From the NCBI GenBank assembly GCA_964513285.1, contig CAZEML010000195.1, positions 1-8,494 of the forward strand: a DNA stretch of 8,494 nt, in the 5' to 3' direction. Below, one piece after another: positions 1 to 5,805 of this stretch. The stretch is from UBA11606 sp964513285 (lineage in GTDB: Bacteria > Actinomycetota > Acidimicrobiia > Acidimicrobiales > Aldehydirespiratoraceae). The notes under the pieces were generated by a model. That model had not been told where the DNA came from, ran no database searches, and saw only the letters and a list, made by a program, of their open reading frames with translations. Made by a program: the position numbers and the translations under genes. Numbering within the stretch: the stretch's first letter is position 1; the number at the start of each line of letters is the position of its first letter.

Positions 1-1365
1 TTTCCGGAGCGACTGCCGAAAGACCGGGCGTTTCCAGACAACCTAGCGGCACTCGATGCCTTCCTCGACGCATGGAACCGCGGCGACTACCACGCGGCGA
101 CGATGCTGCTCGACCTCGAGTCGAGCACCGCACTGCGGAGGTCTGACCCGTGGTATCCGTTCGAGCAGGAGACCGAGGGCCTGTTCGTCGACGAACCGGC
201 TTGGGACTCGCCCGAAGCGGACTACCCCCTCCTCGTCGATACCGACCTCAACCAGTTCATGGAGCAGTTCCAGCGCTGGATGGAGGCCGGCGCGCGCATC
301 GGTGCCTTCCGACTGGACCTCTCGGCTGGCGTCACCGATCGATCGGTCATCGACACGACCGATCAGACGGGCGGCCTGATCGGCACGCTCGGCGACGGAA
401 CCGAGGTGGTCGTCACGTTCACTACCGACCCCGAGGGCCGTTTCCGGGTCCGGCAGTTCGCCACCGAAGGCGGCGACCCCGCAGCCTTGCCGTTCTCGAC
501 GCCGGACAACGCCGGGTCAGCGCCCATCGCGGCGGGCGATTTCGAGCCCTTCTACGACTCGATCCCCTACGACGACCCCGCCGAGCTCGCCGACTTCGTC
601 CTGACGACGATCGCCGAGCGCGACTTCATCTCGATGCGGTTCACGCTGGACCTGACCGCCTTCATCGAGATCGTCAACGCCGAGCCACGCGTCGACGAGC
701 GCGTGTTCGGGACGCCGACTTCGGGACCGATCGTCGCGGACGTGCTCGAGTCCTTCTTGGAGGATCCGCAAGCGCCGTATGCCGACGCACTGATCTTCCG
801 GCGGGTCGCTGAGATCGGCGCGCTCTACGTCGATCCGATCCCGCCATTCGCCATCGATGGGGTCGAGCAGGCCGAGCCACCCTTCGCCGACGAACCCTTC
901 ACGGTCGTCACGGTCACCGACTCGATGGGCCAGGAGATCCGCGTGTGGATGAGCGAGCCGAACCCGGGCGAGTTCCTGGTGCGGCAGATCGCCATCGACG
1001 ACGGCGACCCGAACCAGTTCCCGTTCTCGGGCCCGACGATCGACAACCCGTTCGCCGGCTCGGAGGTCTGCTGGGATCACATCCGGTTCGATTGCAGCCG
1101 TCAGTTCGATCCGAACGACGCACCAGCCGTCGAAGAAATCCGAGCGCGGGTCACGGCCGGCGAGATCACCGACGCCGAGGCTGCGGCCGAGATCGCCGCC
1201 ATCAGCGCGACCGCCGTTCCCGATCTCCCCCAGATGTGCGCCACCATGCAAGGCCTCCGGTCCGACCTCGTGTTCCCACAGAGCTGGGTCGACCTGGCGC
1301 CGGTGATCGTGGAGGACCATTGCCCGGGTGATCCGTCGCTTCTGCGGGTGGACCCCGACCGGTGA
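1..1365 (+). CDS. Hypothetical protein with duplicated domain and 4-Cys tail (5' end missing)
   Basis: The reading frame is open from the first base and ends at TGA 1363-1365, giving 454 visible residues; the true start lies upstream of the window. The first in-frame ATG (103) is not a good start because it falls inside the first copy of an internal repeat. Two diverged copies of a ~178-residue unit are visible: residues about 18-170 and 196-349. The best-matching parts are GRFRVRQFATEGGDP and GEFLVRQIAIDDGDP, each followed by a PFS motif. All four cysteines sit in the C-terminal ~100 residues (357, 365, 413, 441), with CWDHIRFDC giving a C-x7-C pair, which suggests disulfides and a location outside the cytoplasm. 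The protein is very acidic, has few lysines and shows no membrane segment in the visible part. I do not recognise a family and assign no function. The next gene starts 15 bases downstream but has its own promoter-like hexamer. Confidence is high that this is a gene and low on its role. Confidence 0.85.
   Translation, partial: FPERLPKDRAFPDNLAALDAFLDAWNRGDYHAATMLLDLESSTALRRSDPWYPFEQETEGLFVDEPAWDSPEADYPLLVDTDLNQFMEQFQRWMEAGARIGAFRLDLSAGVTDRSVIDTTDQTGGLIGTLGDGTEVVVTFTTDPEGRFRVRQFATEGGDPAALPFSTPDNAGSAPIAAGDFEPFYDSIPYDDPAELADFVLTTIAERDFISMRFTLDLTAFIEIVNAEPRVDERVFGTPTSGPIVADVLESFLEDPQAPYADALIFRRVAEIGALYVDPIPPFAIDGVEQAEPPFADEPFTVVTVTDSMGQEIRVWMSEPNPGEFLVRQIAIDDGDPNQFPFSGPTIDNPFAGSEVCWDHIRFDCSRQFDPNDAPAVEEIRARVTAGEITDAEAAAEIAAISATAVPDLPQMCATMQGLRSDLVFPQSWVDLAPVIVEDHCPGDPSLLRVDPDR
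52..510 (+). repeat. Protein-level internal repeat, copy A (in first gene)
   Basis: This encodes residues 18-170 of the first protein. It starts with LDAFLDAWNRGDY and ends with VRQFATEGGDP, then PFSTPDN. It matches copy B in the same frame at an offset of 531 nt at the 3' end and 534 nt at the 5' end, with a few small gaps between. The similarity is visible in protein but not as long identical DNA, so the duplication is old. Confidence 0.65.
586..1047 (+). repeat. Protein-level internal repeat, copy B (in first gene)
   Basis: This encodes residues 196-349. It starts with LADFVLTTIAERDF and ends with VRQIAIDDGDP, then PFSGPTIDN. About 13 of 22 positions match copy A in the closing segment; the match is weaker in the middle. 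No third copy is seen after 1047, where the cysteine-containing tail begins. Confidence 0.65.
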
Positions 1366-1367
1366 TC

Positions 1368-1373
1368 TACGGT
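1368..1373 (+). promoter_or_regulatory. Putative -10 hexamer of a leaderless promoter for the SRPBCC gene
   Basis: TACGGT fits the actinobacterial TANNNT -10 pattern and ends 7 nt before ATG 1381, so transcription would begin at or next to the start codon. No Shine-Dalgarno precedes this ATG. The same arrangement occurs before the starts at 4649 and 5421. I see no convincing -35. Confidence 0.5.
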
Positions 1374-1380
1374 TCGGGGC

Positions 1381-1803
1381 ATGAGCGCATCCTCGAGCCT
1401 GGCGATCTCCGCCTCCCCTGAAGAGGTCTGGGATGTCGTCACCGACTTCGAGGCGTACCCCGAGTGGGACTCCGGCGTGATCGAGATCGAGGGCGAAGCC
1501 ACCGAAGGTGGGTACGTGCGGATGCGCACCGACCTCACCCCCGAACGCATGGTCCGCATGCGGGTCGCCGAGGCTGACGAGCCCGACCGCCTCGTGCTGG
1601 TCGGCGGACTTCCGCTGAAGCTGTTCCGGGCCGAGCGGACCTTTGAGATCGAACCGACTCGCAAGGGCTGCCGCATCACCGTCACCGAGGAGGTCTCGGG
1701 CATCCTGCGGCCGTTCGTGCGGGTGCCACCGAACGTCGAGGCGTCGTTCGTCCTGTACTGCTCGGGTCTGCAGAAGGAAGTCGCGCGCCGGCGCCGGACC
1801 TGA
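1381..1803 (+). CDS. SRPBCC-family (START/polyketide cyclase-like) protein
   Basis: The 140-residue product has the layout of the SRPBCC (Bet v 1/START-like) fold. A short first strand (residues 5-10) is followed by the hallmark helix motif SPEEVWDVVTDFEAYPEWD, then alternating strands ending in a basic C-terminus. Proteins of this fold hold a hydrophobic ligand in a deep pocket or act as cyclases, aromatase-like enzymes or lipid carriers. Nothing here identifies the ligand. The length is normal for a single-domain member. ATG 1381 is the natural start because the strand and helix motif follow at once and a -10-like hexamer sits just upstream. The gene begins 15 bases after the previous stop and ends 61 bases before the sigma factor, so it could be co-transcribed with either or both. 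The fold is well supported; the function is unknown. Confidence 0.88.
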   Translation: MSASSSLAISASPEEVWDVVTDFEAYPEWDSGVIEIEGEATEGGYVRMRTDLTPERMVRMRVAEADEPDRLVLVGGLPLKLFRAERTFEIEPTRKGCRITVTEEVSGILRPFVRVPPNVEASFVLYCSGLQKEVARRRRT

Positions 1804-1824
1804 TCGCGAGATTTCTTCTCCGCC

Positions 1825-1862
1825 GGTGCAACAGCATCGGCACCCCACGCGTCGGTGGGGGG
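1825..1862 (+). promoter_or_regulatory. Two mutually exclusive small hairpins in the sigma factor leader
   Basis: GGTGC (1825-1829) can pair with GCACC (1840-1844), and CCCCAC (1843-1848) can pair with GTGGGG (1855-1860) across a 6-nt loop. The two pairings share bases 1843-1844, so only one can form fully. The second hairpin occupies the G-rich stretch just before ATG 1865, the only ribosome-binding-like sequence there. It could act as a weak translational switch or attenuator, or may simply be a chance outcome of high GC. There is no T-run, so it is not a standard terminator. Confidence 0.25.
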
Positions 1863-1864
1863 TG

Positions 1865-2359
1865 ATGATTCTGGAAACCGACCCGCTCCCAGGCGTCCCG
1901 ACCCCCGCCCCGACGGCGGCGTCGATGGACGACCTCTGGCGCCAGGAGTACCCCACGATGGTGCGCCTCGCCCGAGCGCTCGTCGACTCGCCCGACCGGG
2001 CCGAGGAGATCGTGCAGGACGCCTTCGCCCACACCCTTCGCCGCTACGACCGGCTCGACCGCCCCGGCGCCTACCTCCGAACCTCGGTGGTCAACGGCGC
2101 CAAGGGCGAACTCCGCAAACGTGAGGTCCGCCGCCGGATCTCGCCGCCGGCGGGACCCTCGAGCACGCCGGCGCAGGACGAGTACCTCGCCGACGCCCTC
2201 GCCGCCCTCTCCCCCAAGCGCCGAATCGTGCTGGTGCTTCGCTTCTACGCCGACATGCCCGACGACGAGATCGCCGAACACCTCGGCGTCCGCCCCGCAA
2301 CCGTTCGCAGCCTGGCCGCTCGCGGCCTCGACGACCTCCGCAAGGTGATCGACCGATGA
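1865..2359 (+). CDS. ECF RNA polymerase sigma factor, SigE-like family
   Basis: The 164-residue product shows both ECF sigma domains. Region 2 spans about residues 24-90 (LWRQEYPTMVRLARALV, then AEEIVQDAFAHTLRRYDR), and region 4 spans about residues 110-163. Region 4 has a helix-turn-helix, IAEHLGVRPATVRSLAARGL, whose S-x-A-x-R-x-L recognition helix resembles the actinobacterial SigE subfamily. It would direct core RNA polymerase to a dedicated promoter set in response to an external or envelope signal. ATG 1865 adds a proline-rich 20-residue leader; ATG 1925 (MDDLWRQEY) begins right at region 2 and is a credible alternative, as is GTG 1862. The stop overlaps the next gene's ATG by 4 bp (ATGA), so the two are translationally coupled and probably functionally paired. 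The protein has no cysteine. Confidence 0.93.
   Translation: MILETDPLPGVPTPAPTAASMDDLWRQEYPTMVRLARALVDSPDRAEEIVQDAFAHTLRRYDRLDRPGAYLRTSVVNGAKGELRKREVRRRISPPAGPSSTPAQDEYLADALAALSPKRRIVLVLRFYADMPDDEIAEHLGVRPATVRSLAARGLDDLRKVIDR
2342..2347 (+). promoter_or_regulatory. Ribosome binding site inside the sigma gene 3' end
   Basis: AAGGTG lies 8 nt before ATG 2356, matching the Shine-Dalgarno core. It supports ATG 2356 as the true start of the membrane protein and the ATGA overlap with the sigma factor stop. Confidence 0.6.
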
Positions 2360-4599
2360 ACACCACCCCGAAGTCCCCACTCACCGACGACGAACTCGGC
2401 GCCCTGCTCGGCGACAGCGTCCGCGGCCGCGTCGACGCCGTGCCCACCATCACCCCGTCGTTCGACGGCGTCGAGCGCCGAGCCCGCCAGATCACGAATC
2501 GCCGCCGGGCCGCAGCCGGCCTCGCGGTCGGCGCCCTCGCCCTCTTCGGTGGCCTCGGCGCGACCGCGCTCTTCAGCGATGACGAAGGCGCGATCGAAAA
2601 CGATGTCGTCACCGAGCCGAACCCGGACCCGGAGCCCGCCCCCGACACCGACTCGACGGACGGCGACGCCGACCCCACCCCAGACACCGGCGAGGAACCC
2701 GATGTCGTCGATGACCCGGTCTTGCCGATCGGCACCGCTGACTACACCCTCACGGCGATCATCGACGGCACCCGCTTCATCGGGGTGGACGCCGAGGCGG
2801 GCACGGAGACCGATCTCATCGATGCGAGCGAAACAGGCGAGCAGCTCCTCGACGCGGTGATGTTGGCCGACGAATCGGTACTCACGTGGGTGGACGACAG
2901 CAGCGTGGTCCGCAACGAGATCGTGCGCCACTATCCGACCCTCGCCGACGCACCCGTCGTGCTCAGCAGCCGCGGACGCCTCGCCGGTGGAGCGGTCATC
3001 GACGGCGTGCCCTACGCCTTCGTCAACGACTACTCAACGGAGCAGTTCGGCACCGGCGACCTCCGGGCCGTCGACCTTCGAACCTACGAGTCGACCATCG
3101 TCCTGGCAGATGCGAGCGGTCCCGAATCGGCGATCGTCAGCGTCGACGTCCGGGGCGACTCGCTCCTCATCGAGCAGGCATCCGAGGGAGGCCCGGCCTG
3201 GTTCATCCGGAACCTCGATGGCAGCGACCCCGGCTTCGCGGTGCGCTTCCCCGGCGGTGCGCCTGACACCGTCTGGGCCTTCAGCCCGCGTTTCGACCGG
3301 ACGGGAAGCGGGCTCCTCTGGCTGGAGCTGGACACGACGACCGACGTCTGGTCGCTCGTGCGTTCGGATCGCGTCGACGGCCCCGAGACCGCTCGCTTCC
3401 CGATCGACCTCGGCCCGGCCGCCGGCGAACTGTTCTTCACCCTCGAGGTGACCGACGAGCTGATGGTCGCCAATCGCACCGGGAGCGCGATCGACGCGGC
3501 GCTGGACGTCACGACGATCTGGATCAGTCCGCAGGCCACCTTCAACGGTGTCGTCGAGCAGTACGGGTTCAGCGCCGAGAGCGAGGCCGGCATCGTCAAG
3601 TTCATCGAGGCTCCCGAGTCGAGCGTGATCGTCGAGCCCGGCGACGACGTGGGCGACGCTCCCGCGCTGACCGACTGGATGGATCCGGAAGCGCTCGGGA
3701 TCCTGAACATCGAGAGCGACGCCGACATCCGCGACGCCGGCCCGATCGTCGGCCCGATGGTCGGGCTCGACTCCGACGGCGTCGTCTGGGTCGCCACGCC
3801 GCTCGACGACGGACGCACCGTTCTGGCCGACCTCTGGCTCGCCGAAGGGGCCCGCGCCGTCCGCTACTTGAACGACCCGACCGACCCCGCCTCCCGTGAG
3901 TTCGTCTTCGACCTGGGCGAACGCATCGTGCACGTCAACGCCGACGACCAGGCCCGAGTGATCGCGGACGCCGCTCACCTCGTCGGGGCCGAGATCCGGT
4001 TCGGCCGGCCGACGGCATACGTCGTCGACCTCCCGATCGCCCGTGGGGGCGCGGTCGAGGTCGGTGATCTGCACATGATCGATCTGCTCACCGGCGAATC
4101 GATCACCGTGTTCGAGGGACTCTCGACCGAGACCACCGAGGTCCGCGACGTCCAGCTCGGCGACAGCGTCACCTTCGTCGAGGTCTCCGGCGACGGCACG
4201 GGCAGCACCCTGCTCGGAGCGAACCCGAGCACGGCGCTGGTCGGGTTCGGGGACGCCGACGCAGCCGCCCTCTCCTCCGACGGCACCACCATCTCGTGGA
4301 TCGATCAGGTGGGCGTCACCGCGGGCTTCCAGCCCGAACTCGCCCTGACCGTCGCGTCGGTCGACACCGGGGCCGCAACCGAGCCGGTGACGATCCTGCT
4401 ACCGCCGAGCCAGGTCGCGCTCGACTACGACCTGGTCGACCTCGGCGAGCAGCTCCTCCTCATCCGATCCTGGCCCGGCGGTCTCGACGGCGGCCGTCAA
4501 ACCACCGACTTCGCCGCCGCCCTGCTGATCGACCCGATGACCGGCGACACCACCGAGCTCGGCCTCCCGGCCGCGGCCTGGAAGCCGGTGGCGAACTGA
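2356..4599 (+). CDS. Single-pass membrane protein, candidate anti-sigma factor with large extracytoplasmic domain
   Basis: This 747-residue protein has four parts. Residues 1-51 form a short cytosolic segment ending in a basic cluster (RRARQITNRRR). Residues 52-73 are one hydrophobic helix. Residues ~75-125 are a Pro/Asp/Glu/Thr-rich linker, and ~125-747 a long beta-rich acidic domain. The basic cluster before the helix predicts N-in/C-out topology. The large domain has recurring short units such as FSPRFDRTGSGLLW that look like WD40/PD40-type beta-propeller blades; this fold is inferred from texture only. Translational coupling to the sigma factor suggests an anti-sigma or signal-sensing role. 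However, the cytosolic part has no cysteine or histidine, so it cannot be a zinc-binding (ZAS) anti-sigma domain. There is no cysteine in the entire protein and I count only three lysines. It could instead be a sensor or lipoprotein-like partner regulated by the sigma factor. The gene is certain; the role is inferred. Confidence 0.85.
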   Translation: MNTTPKSPLTDDELGALLGDSVRGRVDAVPTITPSFDGVERRARQITNRRRAAAGLAVGALALFGGLGATALFSDDEGAIENDVVTEPNPDPEPAPDTDSTDGDADPTPDTGEEPDVVDDPVLPIGTADYTLTAIIDGTRFIGVDAEAGTETDLIDASETGEQLLDAVMLADESVLTWVDDSSVVRNEIVRHYPTLADAPVVLSSRGRLAGGAVIDGVPYAFVNDYSTEQFGTGDLRAVDLRTYESTIVLADASGPESAIVSVDVRGDSLLIEQASEGGPAWFIRNLDGSDPGFAVRFPGGAPDTVWAFSPRFDRTGSGLLWLELDTTTDVWSLVRSDRVDGPETARFPIDLGPAAGELFFTLEVTDELMVANRTGSAIDAALDVTTIWISPQATFNGVVEQYGFSAESEAGIVKFIEAPESSVIVEPGDDVGDAPALTDWMDPEALGILNIESDADIRDAGPIVGPMVGLDSDGVVWVATPLDDGRTVLADLWLAEGARAVRYLNDPTDPASREFVFDLGERIVHVNADDQARVIADAAHLVGAEIRFGRPTAYVVDLPIARGGAVEVGDLHMIDLLTGESITVFEGLSTETTEVRDVQLGDSVTFVEVSGDGTGSTLLGANPSTALVGFGDADAAALSSDGTTISWIDQVGVTAGFQPELALTVASVDTGAATEPVTILLPPSQVALDYDLVDLGEQLLLIRSWPGGLDGGRQTTDFAAALLIDPMTGDTTELGLPAAAWKPVAN

Positions 4600-4625
4600 C
4601 GGCGGAAACCACTCGCCGCCCCGGC

Positions 4626-4640
4626 GTTAGAGGCTCTAAC
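4626..4640 (+). promoter_or_regulatory. Perfect 15-bp palindrome, candidate repressor operator
   Basis: GTTAGAGGCTCTAAC consists of two exact 7-bp arms (4626-4632 and 4634-4640) around a single central base. It overlaps the putative -10 hexamer at 4637-4642 of the following gene, the classic position for a repressor site of the TetR or a similar dimeric family. The one-base centre rules out a hairpin terminator, and the site is AT-richer than its surroundings. No regulator gene lies next to it in this window. Confidence 0.6.
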
Positions 4641-4642
4641 GT
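4637..4642 (+). promoter_or_regulatory. Putative -10 hexamer of a leaderless promoter for the flavin-fold gene
   Basis: TAACGT matches TANNNT and ends 6 nt before ATG 4649, with no Shine-Dalgarno between. Its first four bases belong to the right arm of the palindrome, so a bound protein would block polymerase directly. Confidence 0.5.
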
Positions 4643-4648
4643 CGGGGC

Positions 4649-5323
4649 ATGAGCGAAGCACCGTCCTCCCAGCCGCCGTCTCCCCGGGTGAAGGTCCGTC
4701 GCGGTGCCAACCGCGCCGAGTACGAGATGGACACCATCAAGACGATTCTCGACGCCGGGCTGATCGCCCACGTCGGTGTGCAGACGCCTGACGGTCCGCT
4801 GGTGCTGCCGATGGCGTACGGCCGCGACGACGACACCCTCTACCTCCACGGCGCCGCCGCCAACCACCTCCTCGGGTCGGGCGAGGGCCACGACATCTGC
4901 GCCACCGTCACCCATGTCGACGGTCTCGTGATGGCCCGCACGCCATTCCACAACTCGATGAACTACCGCTCCGTCGTCGTGCGCGGGCTCGCCACCAAGA
5001 TCGAGGACCCCGACGCCAAGCTGCGGGCGCTGAAGATCATCACCGACCACGTCGTCGCCAACTGGGACGAGACTCGGCCGGTGTCGGAGATCGACAACAA
5101 GAAGACCCTCGTGCTGGAGATGCCGCTCGCCGAAGCGTCGGCCAAAGTCCGGGCGGGCGACCCGATCGACGAAGAGGACGACATGGCCGGACCCTGGTGG
5201 GCGGGCGTGATCCCGATCGAGACCCGGTTCCTCGCCCCGTACGCGGCCGCCGACTTCACCGGCTCGGATCCGATGCCGAGCCAGTACGGCGACCTCACCG
5301 GCAAGACCCCCGACGAACGCTGA
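4649..5323 (+). CDS. Pyridoxamine 5'-phosphate oxidase-fold, flavin-nucleotide-binding protein (NimA-like, COG3467 type)
   Basis: The 224-residue product has the split-barrel flavin-binding layout. An N-terminal helix (MDTIKTILDAGLIAHVGV, about 27-44) is followed by strands carrying GPLVLPMAYGRDDDTLYLHG (49-68). The strongly conserved family segment ARTPFHNSMNYRSVVVRG lies at about 96-113. A C-terminal segment with EASAKVRAGDP and DEEDDMAGPWWAGVIPI completes the domain. Relatives bind FMN, F420 or haem and include nitroimidazole reductases (Nim); which cofactor applies here cannot be read. The length is typical, with a somewhat extended C-terminal tail. It acts in the cytosol, having no signal or membrane segment. 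ATG 4649 is favoured by the -10 and palindrome immediately upstream. The gene starts 49 bases after the membrane protein and appears to be separately regulated. Family confidence is high; the substrate is unknown. Confidence 0.9.
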   Translation: MSEAPSSQPPSPRVKVRRGANRAEYEMDTIKTILDAGLIAHVGVQTPDGPLVLPMAYGRDDDTLYLHGAAANHLLGSGEGHDICATVTHVDGLVMARTPFHNSMNYRSVVVRGLATKIEDPDAKLRALKIITDHVVANWDETRPVSEIDNKKTLVLEMPLAEASAKVRAGDPIDEEDDMAGPWWAGVIPIETRFLAPYAAADFTGSDPMPSQYGDLTGKTPDER

Positions 5324-5408
5324 TCGCGGCGGGCGCCGCCAACCCCGCGTCCAGAAAACCGAAACACACGGTTCACGCGCAGCAGACAGCCCGTTCGCGA
5401 CCGTTTCG

Positions 5409-5414
5409 TACGGT
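5409..5414 (+). promoter_or_regulatory. Putative -10 hexamer of a leaderless promoter for the lipoyl-like gene
   Basis: TACGGT, identical to the hexamer at 1368-1373, ends 6 nt before ATG 5421. The 97-base gap before this gene contains nothing else convincing and no Shine-Dalgarno. Confidence 0.5.
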
Positions 5415-5420
5415 ACGTCC

Positions 5421-5687
5421 ATGCCTCCCCACACCGAACAGGACTCCCCCGCCCTGACCGGTCCCGAACGCGTCATCGTCGCCCCGGCGGCCGGCGTGTT
5501 CGAACCCGCCACCGCCGACGGCTCACCGATCCGTCGCGGCCAGGTGGTCGGCCACGTCCGGTGTGGCGCGGAGCGCATCGAGATCACCAGCCCGTTCAAC
5601 GGTCAGGCCCGTGGCGTGTTCGCCTGGCCCGACGAGCGGGTTCGCCGCTACCAGCCGGTCCTGTGGATGGCCGGCCAGGCGGCCTGA
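5421..5687 (+). CDS. Free-standing biotinyl/lipoyl-fold protein lacking the attachment lysine
   Basis: This small 88-residue protein looks like a single barrel-sandwich hybrid domain of the biotinyl/lipoyl carrier type. The first half is VIVAPAAGVFEP followed by GSPIRRGQVVGHV (about residues 18-47). A hairpin follows, and the second half is IEITSPFNGQARGVF ending in YQPVLWM (about 53-83). The SPFNG turn matches the strand-turn that follows the modified lysine in carrier domains, and the two halves resemble each other as expected. The usual attachment motif (MKM or DKA type) is replaced by ERIEI, and the whole protein contains no lysine, so it cannot be biotinylated or lipoylated. It may be a structural, binding or regulatory relic of the fold. 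No carboxylase or dehydrogenase genes are nearby. It probably has its own promoter, and a strong hairpin follows 25 bases after its stop. Confidence 0.78.
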   Translation: MPPHTEQDSPALTGPERVIVAPAAGVFEPATADGSPIRRGQVVGHVRCGAERIEITSPFNGQARGVFAWPDERVRRYQPVLWMAGQAA

Positions 5688-5712
5688 ACGACGAAGGTTC
5701 CTCTGGGCAAAG

Positions 5713-5759
5713 GCCCTGTGCCGGTTCGCTGCTGCTGGGGCGGCGGATCGGCACAGGGC
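5713..5759 (+). terminator. Strong GC-rich hairpin, probable terminator without a U-tract
   Basis: An 11-bp perfect stem (GCCCTGTGCCG at 5713-5723 with CGGCACAGGGC at 5749-5759) encloses a ~25-base GC-rich loop; a G-U and an A-T pair can extend it inward. It begins 25 bases after the stop of the lipoyl-like gene and has no T-run after it, as is common for actinobacterial hairpin terminators. A smaller stem, GGGC 5705-5708 with GCCC 5713-5716, would compete with its left arm. Another structural or regulatory RNA role is possible. Confidence 0.5.
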
Positions 5760-5793
5760 GGGCCCGCGCCCGGACATCTGACCGGCGAGGCGC

Positions 5794-5799
5794 GACACT
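5794..5799 (+). promoter_or_regulatory. Weak -10-like hexamer before the small membrane protein
   Basis: GACACT ends 6 nt before GTG 5806, the same spacing as at 4649 and 5421, though it departs from TANNNT at the first base. There is no Shine-Dalgarno. It is mild support for a leaderless GTG start. Confidence 0.3.
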
Positions 5800-5805
5800 C
5801 ACAGC

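Noticed and set aside
334..347. Perfect 14-bp palindrome ACCGATCGATCGGT
   Set aside because: It lies inside coding sequence of the first gene, is made of repeated GATC/CG elements that are common in this composition, and has no promoter nearby.
517..2034. Very long minus-strand open frame (505 codons) opposite the first two genes
   Set aside because: It is a shadow of the GC-rich plus-strand genes: it spans two recognisable genes and the start of a third, is rich in Arg/Gly/Asp/His and shows no domain motif.
2640..2720. Repeated Pro/Asp/Thr-coding stretch that resembles a DNA repeat
   Set aside because: It is the low-complexity linker between the membrane helix and outer domain of the 747-residue protein; no exact repeated DNA unit is present.
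4600..4620. GGCGG/CCGCC pairing after the membrane protein stop
   Set aside because: It is five base pairs with a 10-base loop, has two alternative registers and no T-run. It is not supportable as a terminator.
5326..5339. GCGGC/GCCGC stem just after the flavin-fold gene stop
   Set aside because: The stem is only 5 bp with a 4-base loop and no T-run, a pattern expected often by chance in such GC-rich DNA; too weak to call a terminator.
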